Position numbers and translations under genes: made by a program. Below, in pieces: positions 47,504 to 59,884 of a DNA stretch of 64,000 bases. Positions within the stretch are counted from its first letter, which is position 1. The number at the start of each line of letters is the position of its first letter. A model generated the notes under the pieces. The model was not told the origin of the DNA, made no database searches, and saw only the letters and a program-made list of their open reading frames with translations. The DNA comes from Daphnia carinata (taxonomy: Eukaryota > Arthropoda > Branchiopoda > Diplostraca > Daphniidae), in contig NC_081336.1 in assembly GCF_022539665.2 (NCBI RefSeq), forward strand, positions 9,958,778 to 10,022,777. The letters are read 5' to 3'.

Positions 47504-49456
47504 TTAAACAACAGGTGCTGAGTCGAGTAGTTTTAGGATTTCGTCCTTGTTCCTAATCCATTGGTTATTGCGTAAAAAAGTTCGAGCATTCCTTCCAAAA
47601 TTGTCCTTTGCATTCACGTCGATTCCCAGTCGGATTAAAAGTCGAATGGCGTCAATTAAATTTGGGCTTGAACTCCATGCACACAAATGATGGAGCGCAT
47701 TCTTTCCATCATCGTCCGTTGCATTCACATCAATTCCCAGTTGGTTAAAGAGTTGAATGGCGTCAATTAAATTTGGGCTTGAATTGAATTGGCACAAATA
47801 ATGGAGCGCATTCTCTCCCCAAATGTCCTTTGCATTCACATCAATTCCCAGTTGGATTAAGAGCTGAATGGCGTCAATTAAATTTGGGCTTGAATTGAAT
47901 TGGCACAAAAAATGGAGCGCATTCCATCCATCATCGTCCTTTGCATTCACATCAATTCCCAGTTGGATTAAGAGTTGAATAGCGTCAATTAAATGTGGGC
48001 TTGACTTTAATAAACACAAATAATGAAGCGCATTCTGTCCATTATCGTCCTTTGCATTCACATCAATTCCCAGTTGGATTAAGAGTTGAATGGCGTCAAT
48101 TAAATTTGGGCTTGAATCTGACCAACACAAATGATGGAGCGCATTCCATCCATCATTGTCCTTTGCGTTCACATCAATTCCCAGTTGGATTAAGAGTTGA
48201 ATAGCGTCAATTAAATTTGGGCTTGAATTTGATTTACACAAATAATGGAGCGCATTCTGTCCCCTTTCGCCCTTTGCATTGACGTCAATTCCAAGGCGAA
48301 TAAAGTCGTTGATTCTTCCAACTAGATCTGGTGAAGAGTCAGTAGCACAAAGCTGGTGAAATTCTTTTTCTTTTCCAGTCAGCTGAATTGGAAAAATTTA
48401 TGATTATCTAGATTGCTTCTTCCTAACATGCAAGAAAATAATATTACTTTATTCTTAATATATTCCAGTCGTAGGGCGATTTCTGTCGAATTTATTCTTA
48501 TCTCCGGATCGTATTCCAACATTGGCGTTAGTAAGTTATTCTCATAATATTTGCGCAATTCGCCATCAATATCTAGTATTAAGCAACCAAATGTTTATCA
48601 ATAGAAGAGTAAAATAGTATGGAAGTGAATTGGCATTACTCGTCATATTCACCGGATCGTTTCGAATTATGTTCTTGTGAATTTCTTTTTCATTTGAACC
48701 GAATAGATGTTCTCCCTCCAACAAAATATAACCGAAAACGAGGCCGAGGACAAATACGTCGCTATTGACGGTGCCCCAAAACTCTTTGTTTTTCGCCTTT
48801 TCTTCCTTGATGAGTTTTTTCAGCACTTCGGGTGCGTACCAAGTTCGCGTTCCTCTCACTCCAGTCCACGAATGTTTTCCTTTTTCGTTTACGGATTTGG
48901 CCAGTCCAAAATCAGACCATTTAAATATTATCTCTTTATCTTCTCCAGGCTTTCGCATAATGAGGATGTTGTGGGGTTTAATGTCTCGATGAATTAATTT
49001 CTCTGAATGGATGTATGCCAGGCCTGTAGCTAATTGACGAAATATTTTGATTGGAGGTGGCATAGGTCCGTTGTATTTTTTGGCATCATCCTTTTTCAGG
49101 AAAACTTGATCTAAAGAAGCGTCGCATAATTCCAGTGCGTAGTACCTTTAACACGGTAACAAAAACGAACCAATTTGAAATCATATTGTTATTTAAAACC
49201 AGAAAAAAATGACATACATGAAGTCTTTGTCCTTTTCACAGTGAAAAAGTTTGACGATGTTTGGATGATCTAACTTTAGCATTGCTTCTTCTTCTATATT
49301 TTTGGCAAATCGTTTTTCAACTCGTTTTACTGCCACTTCACGGCCTCTGAATATCCCTCTAAATATCCTACCATAACTATTCCATAACTTCCCTTTGCAT
49401 ACCATACCAAAGCCACCTTCCCCTAATAGTTTTTCGCGGTCGATCCAAATTTTCAT
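47504..49456 (-). CDS. Ankyrin-kinase copy E (kinase-Ank), 5'-truncated
   Basis: Exons 49456-49218, 49145-48640, 48572-48448 and 48382-47504 join in frame to about 582 residues, starting at ATG-AAA-ATT-TGG just before the kinase. The N-lobe has GEGGFGMVCKGK, then about 13 extra residues with an internal echo (GRIFRGIFRGRE), then AVKRV. The C-lobe has the ALELC hinge, HRDIKPHN, DFG, GVRGTRTWYAPE. Then come the C-lobe end exon, six near-identical 37-residue ankyrin repeats and the cap NKDEILKLLDSAPVV. Catalytic residues are complete, so it is probably an active kinase. Upstream ankyrins survive only as a frameshifted relic, so this is either a shortened gene or a young pseudogene. It sits at the place equivalent to copy B in the duplicated unit. 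Confidence 0.75.
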
Positions 49457-49499
49457 TCTTTGTTATCGTTTGAAACAATTAATGTAACGCATTCAATTC

Positions 49500-49690
49500 C
49501 AGCATTCAATTCTTGGGTCAATTCCATTCAATTCCACGTCCAGTTTCTTCTTCTCTATTTTTGTGATGACGATGGACTCAAACTATTTTCGTTTCAACAT
49601 CACCAACTCCGAACTTTCCTTCAAACACTTGACTTAAGCCATTCACCATATTTTCGATACTCCCCAACTACAGGATAACTGAATAATTCC
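49500..49690 (-). pseudogene. Pseudokinase N-lobe remnant upstream of copy E
   Basis: Short matches to the pseudokinase N-lobe of copy A (VEGKFGVGDVETKI; H-K-N-R-E-E-E) break off near 49545 and abut low-complexity AATTCCA repeats. The pseudokinase C-lobe and most of the first ankyrin block are deleted. Confidence 0.55.
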
Positions 49691-52600
49691 GCAATGTACA
49701 ATTTTCGAATGAAATTGTTGTTTTACACTACGCAAATGACCAACGCCTTGAGTTGATAACGTTTTATCTTGAACAGCATAATAATGTAATCTACTGTGTC
49801 ATCTGTGTATAATCTACTGGCCAGGTTTATCAGTTGTGAAATGCGTCACTTGCACAACTATTCGAGAACAACAGAAAATAATGCTGAACTTTTTTATCCT
49901 GAAAATAGGCATGGCTTTGCGTTTACCACCATCGAATCTATATTATAAATTTAAAAGTCTCAATCATCCTTTCCTTGTCTTTATTATTTTATGCATTTCT
50001 AATTTTGGGTGATTTTTGGATATGAAATGTTTCCATTTTTGGTTATAGATGTATTCATTAACTTTGTATAACCATGGTAAAAAAATGCGCTTATCTTTAT
50101 GCAGTTATCACCGAAACAGCGCTACTATCCGTATCCGTATCGGTGACCAAGTGCCTCCCCCAACCTCCTTTACGCCTTTATTTGTTTGGCTCTTTTGTTT
50201 TGTTTTTGCTTCTCCCCTTAGCAGAAGACGTTTCCCTATTTTAATTCACGATATAACCCAACTGACTTCGTTAATTGCGTTTTCACAAATGCATTGCATT
50301 AACCGGTTAATTATATTTTATCACATTGTTTTTTATATTATGGTTCTTTTCTAAACATTTTAACTATTCTTCAAAGAATTCTACAACCAGTCAATCGATT
50401 TTCAACCTGTTAAGGTCAGTGCTATATCTGTGGCAGCTGACTGAGTGCAATTAAAAAAATTTCAACTTATCATCCGGAATTTTCATGTTAGCCAAAAGAA
50501 ATTCATTTGCATATTGACTAGTTTCTTCAATTAATTTATTGTTTTTGCACTCCTTGTAAAGCTTGTTTGGCACATACCAACAAAATTTCTCAATTAAAAT
50601 CTCTGTGTTCTTTCCATTTTTCATTCTATTGTGCAGATGAGACCTCTTGCCCAGTACACACATACATTTGAACAGTGGAAGGAAGATGAATCTTGTGTGG
50701 AATCAGCTTAAAAACAAATTGAGTAAATATGGTTGCTTTCTTTCCAGCAAATTCCATGTGATTGACAAAGTTTGTAGCTCATTCATTTCTATTGCCAGCA
50801 TTTACAGTTGTCTGTGACGTTGATTGGGAATAAGCCATTTGATGTACAAGATCGACCATTGTGTTGAAGAAAGCCAAACCAACAGAATTATGCATGGGTA
50901 AATACCTAAAGAAATAGTATGTATCTATTTTCTATTTTTTTTTTCAAAAATAAGAGGAAATCAAAGAGCTTTATAAATTCTTTAAAAGAAGTATTTTTAA
51001 GTTAACTTTCCGTTTTTTTGGTAAGGTTTGAAGCAATTAGGCAACGTGTTATTTGTACGAAAAAAAGAAGGGGTAACAAAAGAAAAGTATATGAAGCCGT
51101 CTGACCACTAGTTTTAAACATGGTGAATGTCGATGGTGTCTGTCTGAAAGACGTGTATCGTTTGGTGCTGGCTCTGATTACAGGTTCAAACAGTTTTATA
51201 ATGGTTTCGTTTTCAAGTTAGAAATAACAATTTCTAAATTCTGTGTAAAGTGTTAATATATGTAATCAATTGTAGATGTAATGGAGTTTCAGATTGTGGA
51301 CGAGCTCGTGAACCAAACTTCATGAGTGGTAAAGCCAATCTTTTCTATTTCAAATATGTGGCCGTTAGCTTAATTTCATACTTGGTTTTTATTAGGCTTA
51401 TGTATGCTTACATATGGTTTTGTGTGGAATCCTTGGGTGTTCCGTAGTTGCTGAATCAGGAAATTTAGGTGTGGCAGTTATGTTAGCTGCTTCCATGCTA
51501 CATCTTTGGGTGATTTATTTCTATGATGCACCCATTCTACGGTTGTGCTGTGGAACTGGTATAAATTGCCCTCATTGGTGTTTGTTTCTTAACTGTGCGA
51601 GCTGTTTCTTCTAGTTTGTGTAATTGTTTTATTTTTTTTATAGGACAGGCATTGGTTGATGGTGCTTTCTGTTTACCTGCTTCCATTCTTAAGGCTCCAT
51701 TCAGGGCATGGCTCAGGTAATCGGTGGCATAAATATATTTGAGCTGTGATGTTTTAAGCATATGACTGGCAGCCCATGAGGCTATGATGTCAATCAGGAT
51801 ACTGAGCTCTATTTAATGCCATGTTTTTTTTTTTTGCTATTTTAATGAATAGTCGTTGTATATTCCCCGTGTCGTTTCAGGTTTTTTTAACGGGTGGTTG
51901 CGTGGACATTTCATGGCACTGTTCATACCAAATTGGCCGCGGTGTTGCATCGAACAGCCTTGATGGATTTGTCCGAATAACTTTGTATGTCGAAGCTTCT
52001 CGAATTTCTGCCTGGTAAAAATGGTGATGTAACACAATAGTAATTCAGTTTTATTTATGTAAGAAATCAATTGATATGTTTACGTTTTAAACCTTTAACT
52101 CCAGAGCCTCTAATCGTTTGTCTCTTGTTTTCCAGTTGCAATATTTTACTCTCCAAAAGTGAAAGCATTTCAGTCTTGGCAGAATAATGAAGAAAATGTT
52201 TTGTGTTTTTGTATTCTAGGTGAAATGGAAAGAACAGACTTTCTTACATAATTGCCAGTTAATTGTTGCAGCTGTTTGTTCGAGGAAAATCCATTTGTTG
52301 AAGAAATTTTAGAAACGCACAATAAGATAACGGACGTCAAGTGCAAGTAACCAGCCAATTGCATCACCCAAGATGTATACTGATATAACCCCAGCGACTG
52401 CATCACCGATTTATGGCACAACTTGAAAGTGCTGGTAAACTTTTCATTTCTAGGTTAGGTGAGAGAAGAAAGTGGATCCTACGTGTTTGGTGTAGGTGTG
52501 TGCTGTAGGTGTGTGGCTGAACTGAAGTTAAAGGCAGGAACTGAAGTAGAAGAAGGGCCACCCATTAGAATCTGCCCGTCGACGATATCGATGATCCCAG

Positions 52601-52714
52601 GCCACAACAGCCCATAATTTTCACGATCTTGAGAGTTTCCAAAAAGCTCAGCTGCTCAATAAGGTAATGGTGGTCTTCAGTTCTCATCGACTAGATTTTA
52701 ATTAAATATGTTAG

Positions 52715-53104
52715 CTACGACAGACATGGATAGCTGAAAAGAATTCAGCAACTAATGGTGAAGAACGCGAGCCACCAGCTCAGACGAGACGAAGATGTGA
52801 GTTTGTTTTGAACAACAAATTCCCGTTGTGGAACGAACACAGTCAAGTTTATCAGTTGGACTTTGGAGGGAGAGTGACCCAAGACTCTGCGAAAAATTTT
52901 CAGATTGAATTCAAAGGAAAACAGGTTGTTTATTATCAGCTGAAGATTTATACTAAGGTGTATTGATGATGTTCTAATTGAGATGGTTGACAGGTTATGC
53001 AGTTTAGCAGAATCGATGGGAATGCCTACACGTTAGATTTTCAGTATCCTTTCTCAGCTGTCCAGGCTTTTGCTGTGGCATTGGTGATTCAACGATTGAA
53101 ATAA
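52715..53104 (+). CDS. Tubby-like C-terminal domain, two open exons
   Basis: Exon 1 (about 52715-52924) reads ...[29 protein letters not shown] and [11 protein letters not shown] and ends before GTTGTT. Exon 2 (52994-53104) reads [20 protein letters not shown] then [16 protein letters not shown] and a stop. This matches the end of Tubby/TULP domains (NK-PVWN; GRVT-x-x-S-x-KNFQ; VMQFGR; YP-x-x-AVQAFA-x-AL), which bind phosphoinositides and act in ciliary trafficking. The usual C-terminal FDSKLACE is replaced by IQRLK. No upstream exons with the rest of the domain were found. It is either a 3' gene fragment or the end of a gene with distant exons. Confidence 0.65.
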
Positions 53105-53422
53105 AAATGGAATTTGGATAAATCTGTCCAGAGATGGTCAATGTGACATTAAACATTCGTAACTGTGAGAATTTATTCCACGTGTCATTCCTTTGTTTAA
53201 TATGAAAGTTTCCAATACACGTTAATGAGGGAAATTCGCCGGACATTACATTTCCTGCAAGATGAAACAGACAGGTATCGAACACATTGCCGTTGAATTG
53301 TGAGTACAAATCATGTAAATTGTGTGGCACCAGGTTTTATGAAATAAAAATAGGAAAGTTGTAGTTTTAAATAACGAGACTGTTTTTTAGAGATAGTCTT
53401 ATTTTTTATGATTATGGGGTAC

Positions 53423-53542
53423 GTTACCCGTGGCGTTCGTAGCGGGAATTTTTGGAACTATGCGAAAAACAGATAAACGGGCTTGTTTTTCACAGTTATG
53501 GGCCACGTTACCCGTGGCGTTCGTAGCGGGAGTTTTGGGACT
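53423..53542 (+). repeat. Dispersed CGTTACCCGTGGCGTTCGTAG motif, two copies
   Basis: Copies start at 53423 and 53507, as at 19681 and 19765. Confidence 0.5.
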
Positions 53543-53647
53543 ACAGAAAACGCATTATATAAACGTTAGGCAGTAGTCATAACGTAGGTTACGTTAGAAA
53601 GGTGTATTTGAGTGTCCACCATCTCAACAGTGTTTTTTTTGGTTTTT

Positions 53648-54761
53648 TAATTGTGGCTTTTACCTCTACGCAAAGCATTGTGTTATGACAACCACTTCGA
53701 ATTTGGATAACTCCAAAACTATAACTTCCAGGTAAACCCAAATTGAATTTTCGGCACCACCGTTGAATTGCGAGTTTGAATCATGTATTTGTGTGGCAAA
53801 CATGATCTGCCATGTCGAACATAAATCACTGATTATGAGAAAAATATTGTTACAAGATGTGCTATTCGCTATCAATATTCTGCAAGAATTGGACCTCCAA
53901 TTTACTTTCTTCTGGTGATAACCATATCTGTTCCACTATCACCTTAGTTCGGATGGCTGCCAAATTAAGGTGATGGTTGTGAAACATTAGCTTCAATTGT
54001 TATATGTGCGGTAGTCCTTTGAAGTGGTATGTAGGCCGCACCTGAAAACTGAACTTCAAGAACTTTGAAAGCTCCTATTATTTTAATTCTCTATAGCTTA
54101 CGCTTGAAACTATGCAGATCTTGTGTACCTTGTAATGGAGAACATAGTTCATTTTTTAAATTTCCGAAATTTCAACTTTCGGTTTAAGATCCGGTTTTTA
54201 AATGCTTAATAACTCACTATCTGTTTGTCTGAACAAAAAAAGACCGATATTTTCGTGATCCTCGTGAAATTTGGGATCGAATCCATGTGTCAGTAGAAAA
54301 TACCCGAAAATCGTCAAAAATCGCATAGTTCAGGGAAAATCACGATTTTGGCCAAAATGGACTTTTCGCCAAACACGGATCAAAATAGGTCAGACACACC
54401 TTAAATTTCATGAGGATCCCGAAAATCATATTCGTTTTAATGTGGGCCCAGTATTTCTGGAGATATAGGCTACTTCTGGTCACTTCCGGTAAATATTTTT
54501 TTTCAACTTTGCAAAAAGTAAAAAATGAACATTAATATTCCAAACATTTTAAGCATTTTGATCATAAGTGTAGCTTCCATTATCTAAACAGCGTTTTGTT
54601 TTTTATTCTTAATTGTGGTTTTTACCTCTACTTAAAGGGGTTTTATAACAACCACGTCGACTTTGAATAACTCTTAAACTATAACTTTCAGGTAAAAACA
54701 AACTGAAGTTTCGACATCAGCGTTGAATTGCGAGTTCAAATCATGTATTGTTATGGCAATA
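53648..54761. repeat. Direct-repeat pair with collapsed fold-back
   Basis: Direct repeats at about 53648-53800 and 54610-54761 flank the inverted-repeat region at 54240-54440. The central palindrome is reduced to one arm (CGCATAGTTCAGGGAAA). Confidence 0.45.
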
Positions 54762-55675
54762 TCTAGGTTTCAAACATTAAATTAAAAATACGAAAAGTCG
54801 GGCTTAATTTTTTTGTCGGGCTTATTTTTAAATCTGACGAAATTGAATTTCCGCTAGATGGCAATGCAAGTTCATCAGCCGTAGTGTCAGAAATCAAACT
54901 AATTTGTGCTCGTAGAAGTTCAATCAAATCAAATGGTGTGTCAAAAAGTGTTTTCCTTTTTTGTGTTGATCAAGTGAAGCTTATCAATGGATTATTCTTT
55001 GTGTAACAGGGTAATAGGTGTGGTGAACTATCATCATACTTATTACTTAATTTTATCAGCAACTATCCATCATAGTTTTCTCATGCTCGTGAAGAGGTAC
55101 TAGACATATATTTTCCAATAGAATCCTATTGCAATTATTCTGCTGTTGAGAAGTAGCTCGTCAAACCAATATTGCAAAGGATGCTGGCATGCAGTCTTCT
55201 TGTCATTTCGACTGAGCATTTCACGTAGTGTGATTTTGAGTTGAAGAGCGAGGTATTAGACTCATATTTTGGCATTCAGTGTTACAATTGCCATAATTCT
55301 GCTTTTATTGTTAGCCCGCAACTAAAATTGCAAAGAATGCTGGCCAAAGAGATCATTCTTCGCAAGCTCATCATTGTACGTAAGTTTGAATGTGATGGGA
55401 AGTGCAGCATATGCCTCAAAACTGTGTTGAAAACAATTGGAAACCTCAAATTCAGCAGTCTTCTCAGTATCTCTACTTTGCCAGTCACCACACTTTGACG
55501 TGAACCTCAACACCACTACACCTCAGTATTTTAAGTTTCTTTTTTCTTTAGTATTACTTTTTTTAAGATTAATATCTTATTATAGGACTACCAAGCCTGC
55601 CTCATCATCTGGAAAATTGCTGGCCCTGCAAACTCCCCAGTCTACGGACAGCAAGCCTAAGTAAAAAAAGGCCCT
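54762..55675. other. No gene recognised (duplicate of 21032-21956)
   Basis: A plus-strand frame at 55241-55498 and an overlapping minus-strand frame at 55322-55516 lack motifs. Confidence 0.4.
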
Positions 55676-55920
55676 TCTTCACCTCGCCCGTCATCGTTTC
55701 GCCGTCGCCCTGTCATCGCTTCGCCCATCGTCCCGTCATCGCTTCGCCCGTCATCGCTTCGCCCGTCATCGCTTTGCCCGTCATCGCTTCGCCCGTCATC
55801 ACTTCGCCCGTCGTCCCGTCATCGCTTCGCCCGTCATCACTTCGCCCGTCATCACTTCGCCCGTCATCCCGTCATCGCTTCGCCCGTCATCCCGTCATCG
55901 CTTCGCCCGTCGCCGCCTAG
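55676..55920. repeat. Expanded minisatellite, TTCGCCCGTCATC units
   Basis: Same repeat as 21957-22110 but about 90 bp longer. The extra length is made of short CATCGCTTCGCCCGT units with single-base variants (CACTTCG, CTTTG). Confidence 0.7.
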
Positions 55921-55982
55921 TGGTCGCCTCGTGGTCTTCGTGGTATCGTTGTTATTTTATGTAATGTATAGTGTGCTAATTA

Positions 55983-56295
55983 ACAGGTTGGCTGCCACGC
56001 CCCTTTTTGTTCCCCTTTTTTTTTTAGCTTGATAGGGACGGGCCGCGCTGCTCTACTCCATGGTCTATGTGCCGTGGGGTGGAGCTGTCGCCACTGCCCA
56101 AGATTCGCCGTAAGGCGCCAGGCAATGCACCATAGGGCCTCTCTTTGCACGATGCGATGCTTGGTTGCCAGGGGTGTGCATTCCCGTAATGGCTTCCAAC
56201 ATCGTGTCAACCCGGACCATAGTGTCCCCCTCTGTCGCCATCATTCAGATGGCGATGTAGCTACTGTAGGAGTAGGGGCGTGGCAGCCAACCTGT
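55983..56295. mobile_element. 313-bp MITE with 22-bp inverted ends and TA duplication
   Basis: The 22-bp ends (55983-56004 and 56274-56295; ACAGGTTGGCTGCCACGC...) are perfect inverted repeats flanked by TA on both sides, as in Tc1/mariner-type elements. There is no coding capacity. A truncated copy lies at 22170. Confidence 0.75.
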
Positions 56296-56424
56296 TAGTT
56301 GTATTGTGTATTGTATTTATATTGTATTGTGATATGTAATGTAAAGTGGTGGAATAGTGGGTGGAAGGAGGGACAATAAAAGAATTTAAAATTAATATCA
56401 CGTTGTATTTATTTATGTAGCTGA

Positions 56425-56496
56425 TAGCTGAGTTGGGGTTCGAACCCAAGACTACTGTCATGCTACTCCGGTACTTTACCATTAAGCTACAAATTA
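56425..56496 (-). repeat. tRNA-derived sequence
   Basis: On the minus strand a D-arm-like GCTTAATGGTAAAG is followed by a perfect T-arm (TTGGG-TTCGAAC-CCCAA). The anticodon arm is irregular and the acceptor stem is open. Confidence 0.5.
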
Positions 56497-56595
56497 CGTT
56501 CTTTTAAAAGTAGATAGTACTAAATAACCTTGTCTGCTGTGCATACGTATATAGGCATTCAAATTCCAATTTTTGTTAGTAAGGATCGTCATGGG

Positions 56596-56660
56596 TGAAC
56601 GGAACGCCGCTGGTCTAGCGTACCAATTGTATGAGGTTCGATTCCTCAAGAAGCCTGAAA
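56596..56660 (+). repeat. tRNA-derived sequence
   Basis: A perfect T-arm (TGAGG-TTCGATT-CCTCA) follows a D-arm-like CTGGTCTAGCG at short distance. The anticodon region is shortened. Confidence 0.45.
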
Positions 56661-57400
56661 TACACTAGTATGTAAATGGATACACACTTATTAGATGTTA
56701 CTGTCGACTATGTGAATATAAGTACAACTTGAAAAAGTGTGAATAGGCAAACACCCGGTCAATAATAAATACAACTTTTCCAAAAAATGTTGTTTAAAAA
56801 CTTCTTATTGACAATTCTGTGCACTTTAGAATTATTTTTGCAACTTAAAAAGGGCACAATAGCCCTTTCATAGTTGCCGTCAACCCAGGCAGGGGGAGAC
56901 ACTGCCTTGTTGACCCACCGGGGAGATTACCCGGTGATTGGCTAAGAGAAGCCGGAAGAAGAGCCGAAGATTTGGAACATTTTTACAGGAGCGATTAACC
57001 TTTAGTTCGGATTTGTGGGCAGCCACGTCGCCCTCCGTGAACACATCATCGGACTACGCGGCACCCCACGTCCCCTTTCCGGCCAGAGCCCTCCAAACCG
57101 TGGTATAAGTTGTTTTTAAATATACCTACAGTAGGGGCATGACCCCCTACGGGCTTATTATGAGTCAAGGGGAAACGGGGCTACGGAAAGGAAGGGAGCC
57201 CAGATATGCACTTCAATTTTTTAAATATTAAATACCGTTTTTAAATGAGAATGTGAATAAAGTATGGAAATTCCATGTATGGTATCCAATCATAATACTT
57301 CATTCAGTACCTTGCCCCAAACAAGGAACCTTTTCAGATCAAAATTTATGATTAATCTATAATAAGACAATAAAACTCCATTAAGCATAAAAACTCTTGT
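56661..57400. other. Unassigned; GC-rich island at 56870-57210
   Basis: The island (for example GGGGAGATTACCCGGTGATTG, then GGCATGACCCCCTACGGGC) contrasts with AT-rich flanks. I find no frame or RNA family in it. It may be part of an unidentified mobile element or structured RNA. Confidence 0.3.
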
Positions 57401-57420
57401 TTCATATATATCTTTCATAC

Positions 57421-59454
57421 CTTATATGATTCGTGAATTGATTGCTTAGCATATTCTTCTGGGAGAAGCTTCGGAAGAGACAACTGGAAATGATAACATA
57501 CTTGATATATACACGTACAACGAACGACAAGTCCCATTGGAGCTTGCATTGTTGATAGACATGTTCCCAGAATGAACAAAATCCTTTCCTATTGAACAGG
57601 AAAGAGTTACGTAGATAATGCACAATTATATAAAAGCTTCATTTTTACTTACAAGTAAATTTTAAGAAGAAGAAATTGGTCCTTGAAATGTTAGTGAATA
57701 AGAATATAATCCGTTAATGTAACACCTGCAACATCAGACCTGAATCTCATTCAAAAACTAAAATTCCAATTAGACAACCAAATAGCAAACTCAGAACAAA
57801 TAAGGATAATATAGGCTGTGTCATGTACGTGAAAATGTTACGTTTAAAGTAAACTTGCAGACAAGTTGTCATTTGTAATTAGGCAATCATTTCACTCATC
57901 CTCAAGTCAAGATAAATTTAATAAGAAACACACCCTACCTGAAGTTGGAATGTGATTGACGAATCATGAAAATTTACACCTTTGCTGCCAACATTTCTTA
58001 CATCTGGGATGGCTGGCCGCAATGAGAATCCTTTTCAAATTCACTACAACTGTTCAGCTATGAAAAGACAGAAAATGTGTCACACTGGGCAAGTTTGTTG
58101 AGCCCACTGTAAAACAATTGATCAGGAGTTTGATTCGTTCACGCTCGAAGCCGATAACAATCCCAGTGGATTGAATGACTAAAGAACAAATAATTGTTTG
58201 TTAAAATTATACACTTGTTTTGAATTCTTACTTACAAAGTTTAAGTACCTGACCAGAACAGCTGACAGAACAGTTGTGAAGGCCATGAAAATGAATTGTT
58301 ATTCCTCCGCTAGATATCTCGAAAATAATCAGAACATTTATTACCGTGCAGAACACTTTTGGACAGATGTAAAAAAATTACCTTGAATTTACTTGCAAAC
58401 GCATTACGTAAAAAATGTGACTCATGCTTTCCCTTCTTGAGGTTTGAACATAAGACGTTCGAAAAACTAAACGGAACCTGTACCACATAACCTGTTTCTT
58501 GTGATTGTAGTGGAATCGATTTTAGTATCACGTTATGACTAATGCGTAAGGCTGCGTTTAGGATGGTTCCAAAAAATCCCGCTACGAACGCCACGGGTAA
58601 CGTAGCTCATAATCATGAAAAAAAAAATAAGCCCGCATCTCAAAAATATGTCTATTATATTTTCAACTTATAATTGTATTTCATGCTTGAGTTCATATTT
58701 TCCGTCCACGACAAATTTGATATGGAGTAATATAATTTTTTTTTCAAAGAAGAAGAAATGTACAATGTAGAAACAAGCACAACACCTGTAATAAAAAATG
58801 GCTGATGAAGCCTGCCAGCAAGCCTGTAAATAATAATAAAATCAAAAGACATGCAATTTATATCAACTATAATGCTTAGATCAAAAATTTATTAATTTGT
58901 TTTTTTCCAATCTATTAGCTGTCAATACCAAGTTATTGTTGAACTTGCATTGCGAGCTTGTTGCAATCAATCAAAAGCTTTCATAAAACAATATAGTGTT
59001 AAATTATTTTAAAATCCTTTCACTTTCTACTTTTAAAAATTTCTGTTTCAACTCTTGTTTAACAAATAATTAAGTAAATGGCAAGCTATGTGGAAATATG
59101 TCGTAAACTGTTAGAAAAAACAAACAACAAATTTCCAGAATAATCATTCAATTCACCTACGGGCAATTTATGCAACAAAACATTTACAAAATGAGCAGCT
59201 CAGTACCTATCAAATCAAAGAACACCAGCATAGTTAGTAACAAGTACGCTAATTAGAAGCTCAACTGCTGACAGGCATCCGACAAAGATGAATTTCACGA
59301 CGTTAAGCTTCAACAGACCTGCTAGGACGGCTGTTGAAAGAAAATAGACGTATGTGCAGGGTCCAAATACAAGACCTGGTATAAGCTCGTTGTCTCCTCG
59401 TAGCACGGTACAACCCCGGGAGAGCATTCTCACTACAATCCAACAACCAAACAA
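57421..59454 (-). other. Possible exons of an unidentified membrane protein
   Basis: Minus-strand pieces look exonic. At 59454-59215 a hydrophobic frame (NELIPGLVFGPCTYVYFLST; KFIFVGCLSAVELLISVLV) follows an acceptor (GGATTGTAG). At 57588-57515 the frame reads ERILFILGTCLST. At 57483-57421 a 63-bp piece between TTTCCAG and GTATGA is open in two frames (LSLPKLLPEEYAKQ in one). Two or more transmembrane helices are suggested. I cannot link the pieces into one gene or name the family, and the region also contains repeat DNA at 58560-58640. Confidence 0.25.
58567..58640 (-). repeat. Dispersed CGTTACCCGTGGCGTTCGTAG motif, inverted copy
   Basis: Inverted copy of the motif at 19681. Adjacent sequence also shares CGCATTAGTCATAACGT-like bases with the copy at 19765. 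Confidence 0.5.
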
Positions 59455-59884
59455 CTCATGTATTTTGCGTCTGCCACTTGAACAATACTAGTCTTCATAT
59501 CTCAATATTTTACATCAAATTTAATACACTTCCTGCACACAGACAATTATACTTAAAAATTTAGAACGGATACTGTGGAACGGAAATTCTAGTGTAAAAA
59601 GCTACTGTGTTATCTTTCCCACATCACTTTTATATACTTTTGTTTTAGAAAGATGATATGAAAATGGAACACGAAATGTTACCTTTTCATCCATTTGTTA
59701 AACACCACCCGTTTGGTCATAGCAACAACAACACTTGCACATTTCTTCCATGTTAAACCTTCAAAATGGGACATAATGTTAACATAAGCATAATCTGAAT
59801 TAGAAGTATAAGGTTAACCTGTGTGAGTATTCAATCATCATAATTAGATCCTGATTTTCGCCAGGAAATCAGGAAAGTTAGGTA

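Larger units (their letters stand above)
49691..56125. repeat. Segmental duplication 2, right member
   Basis: Collinear with about 16058-22330. Outside the Tubby fragment and the repeats listed separately, no exon is recognised. The stretch 50250-52700 holds only short unassigned frames. Confidence 0.8.

Noticed and set aside
55676-55920. CRISPR-like array
   Set aside because: Units are contiguous and degenerate with no unique spacers, and the setting is eukaryotic.
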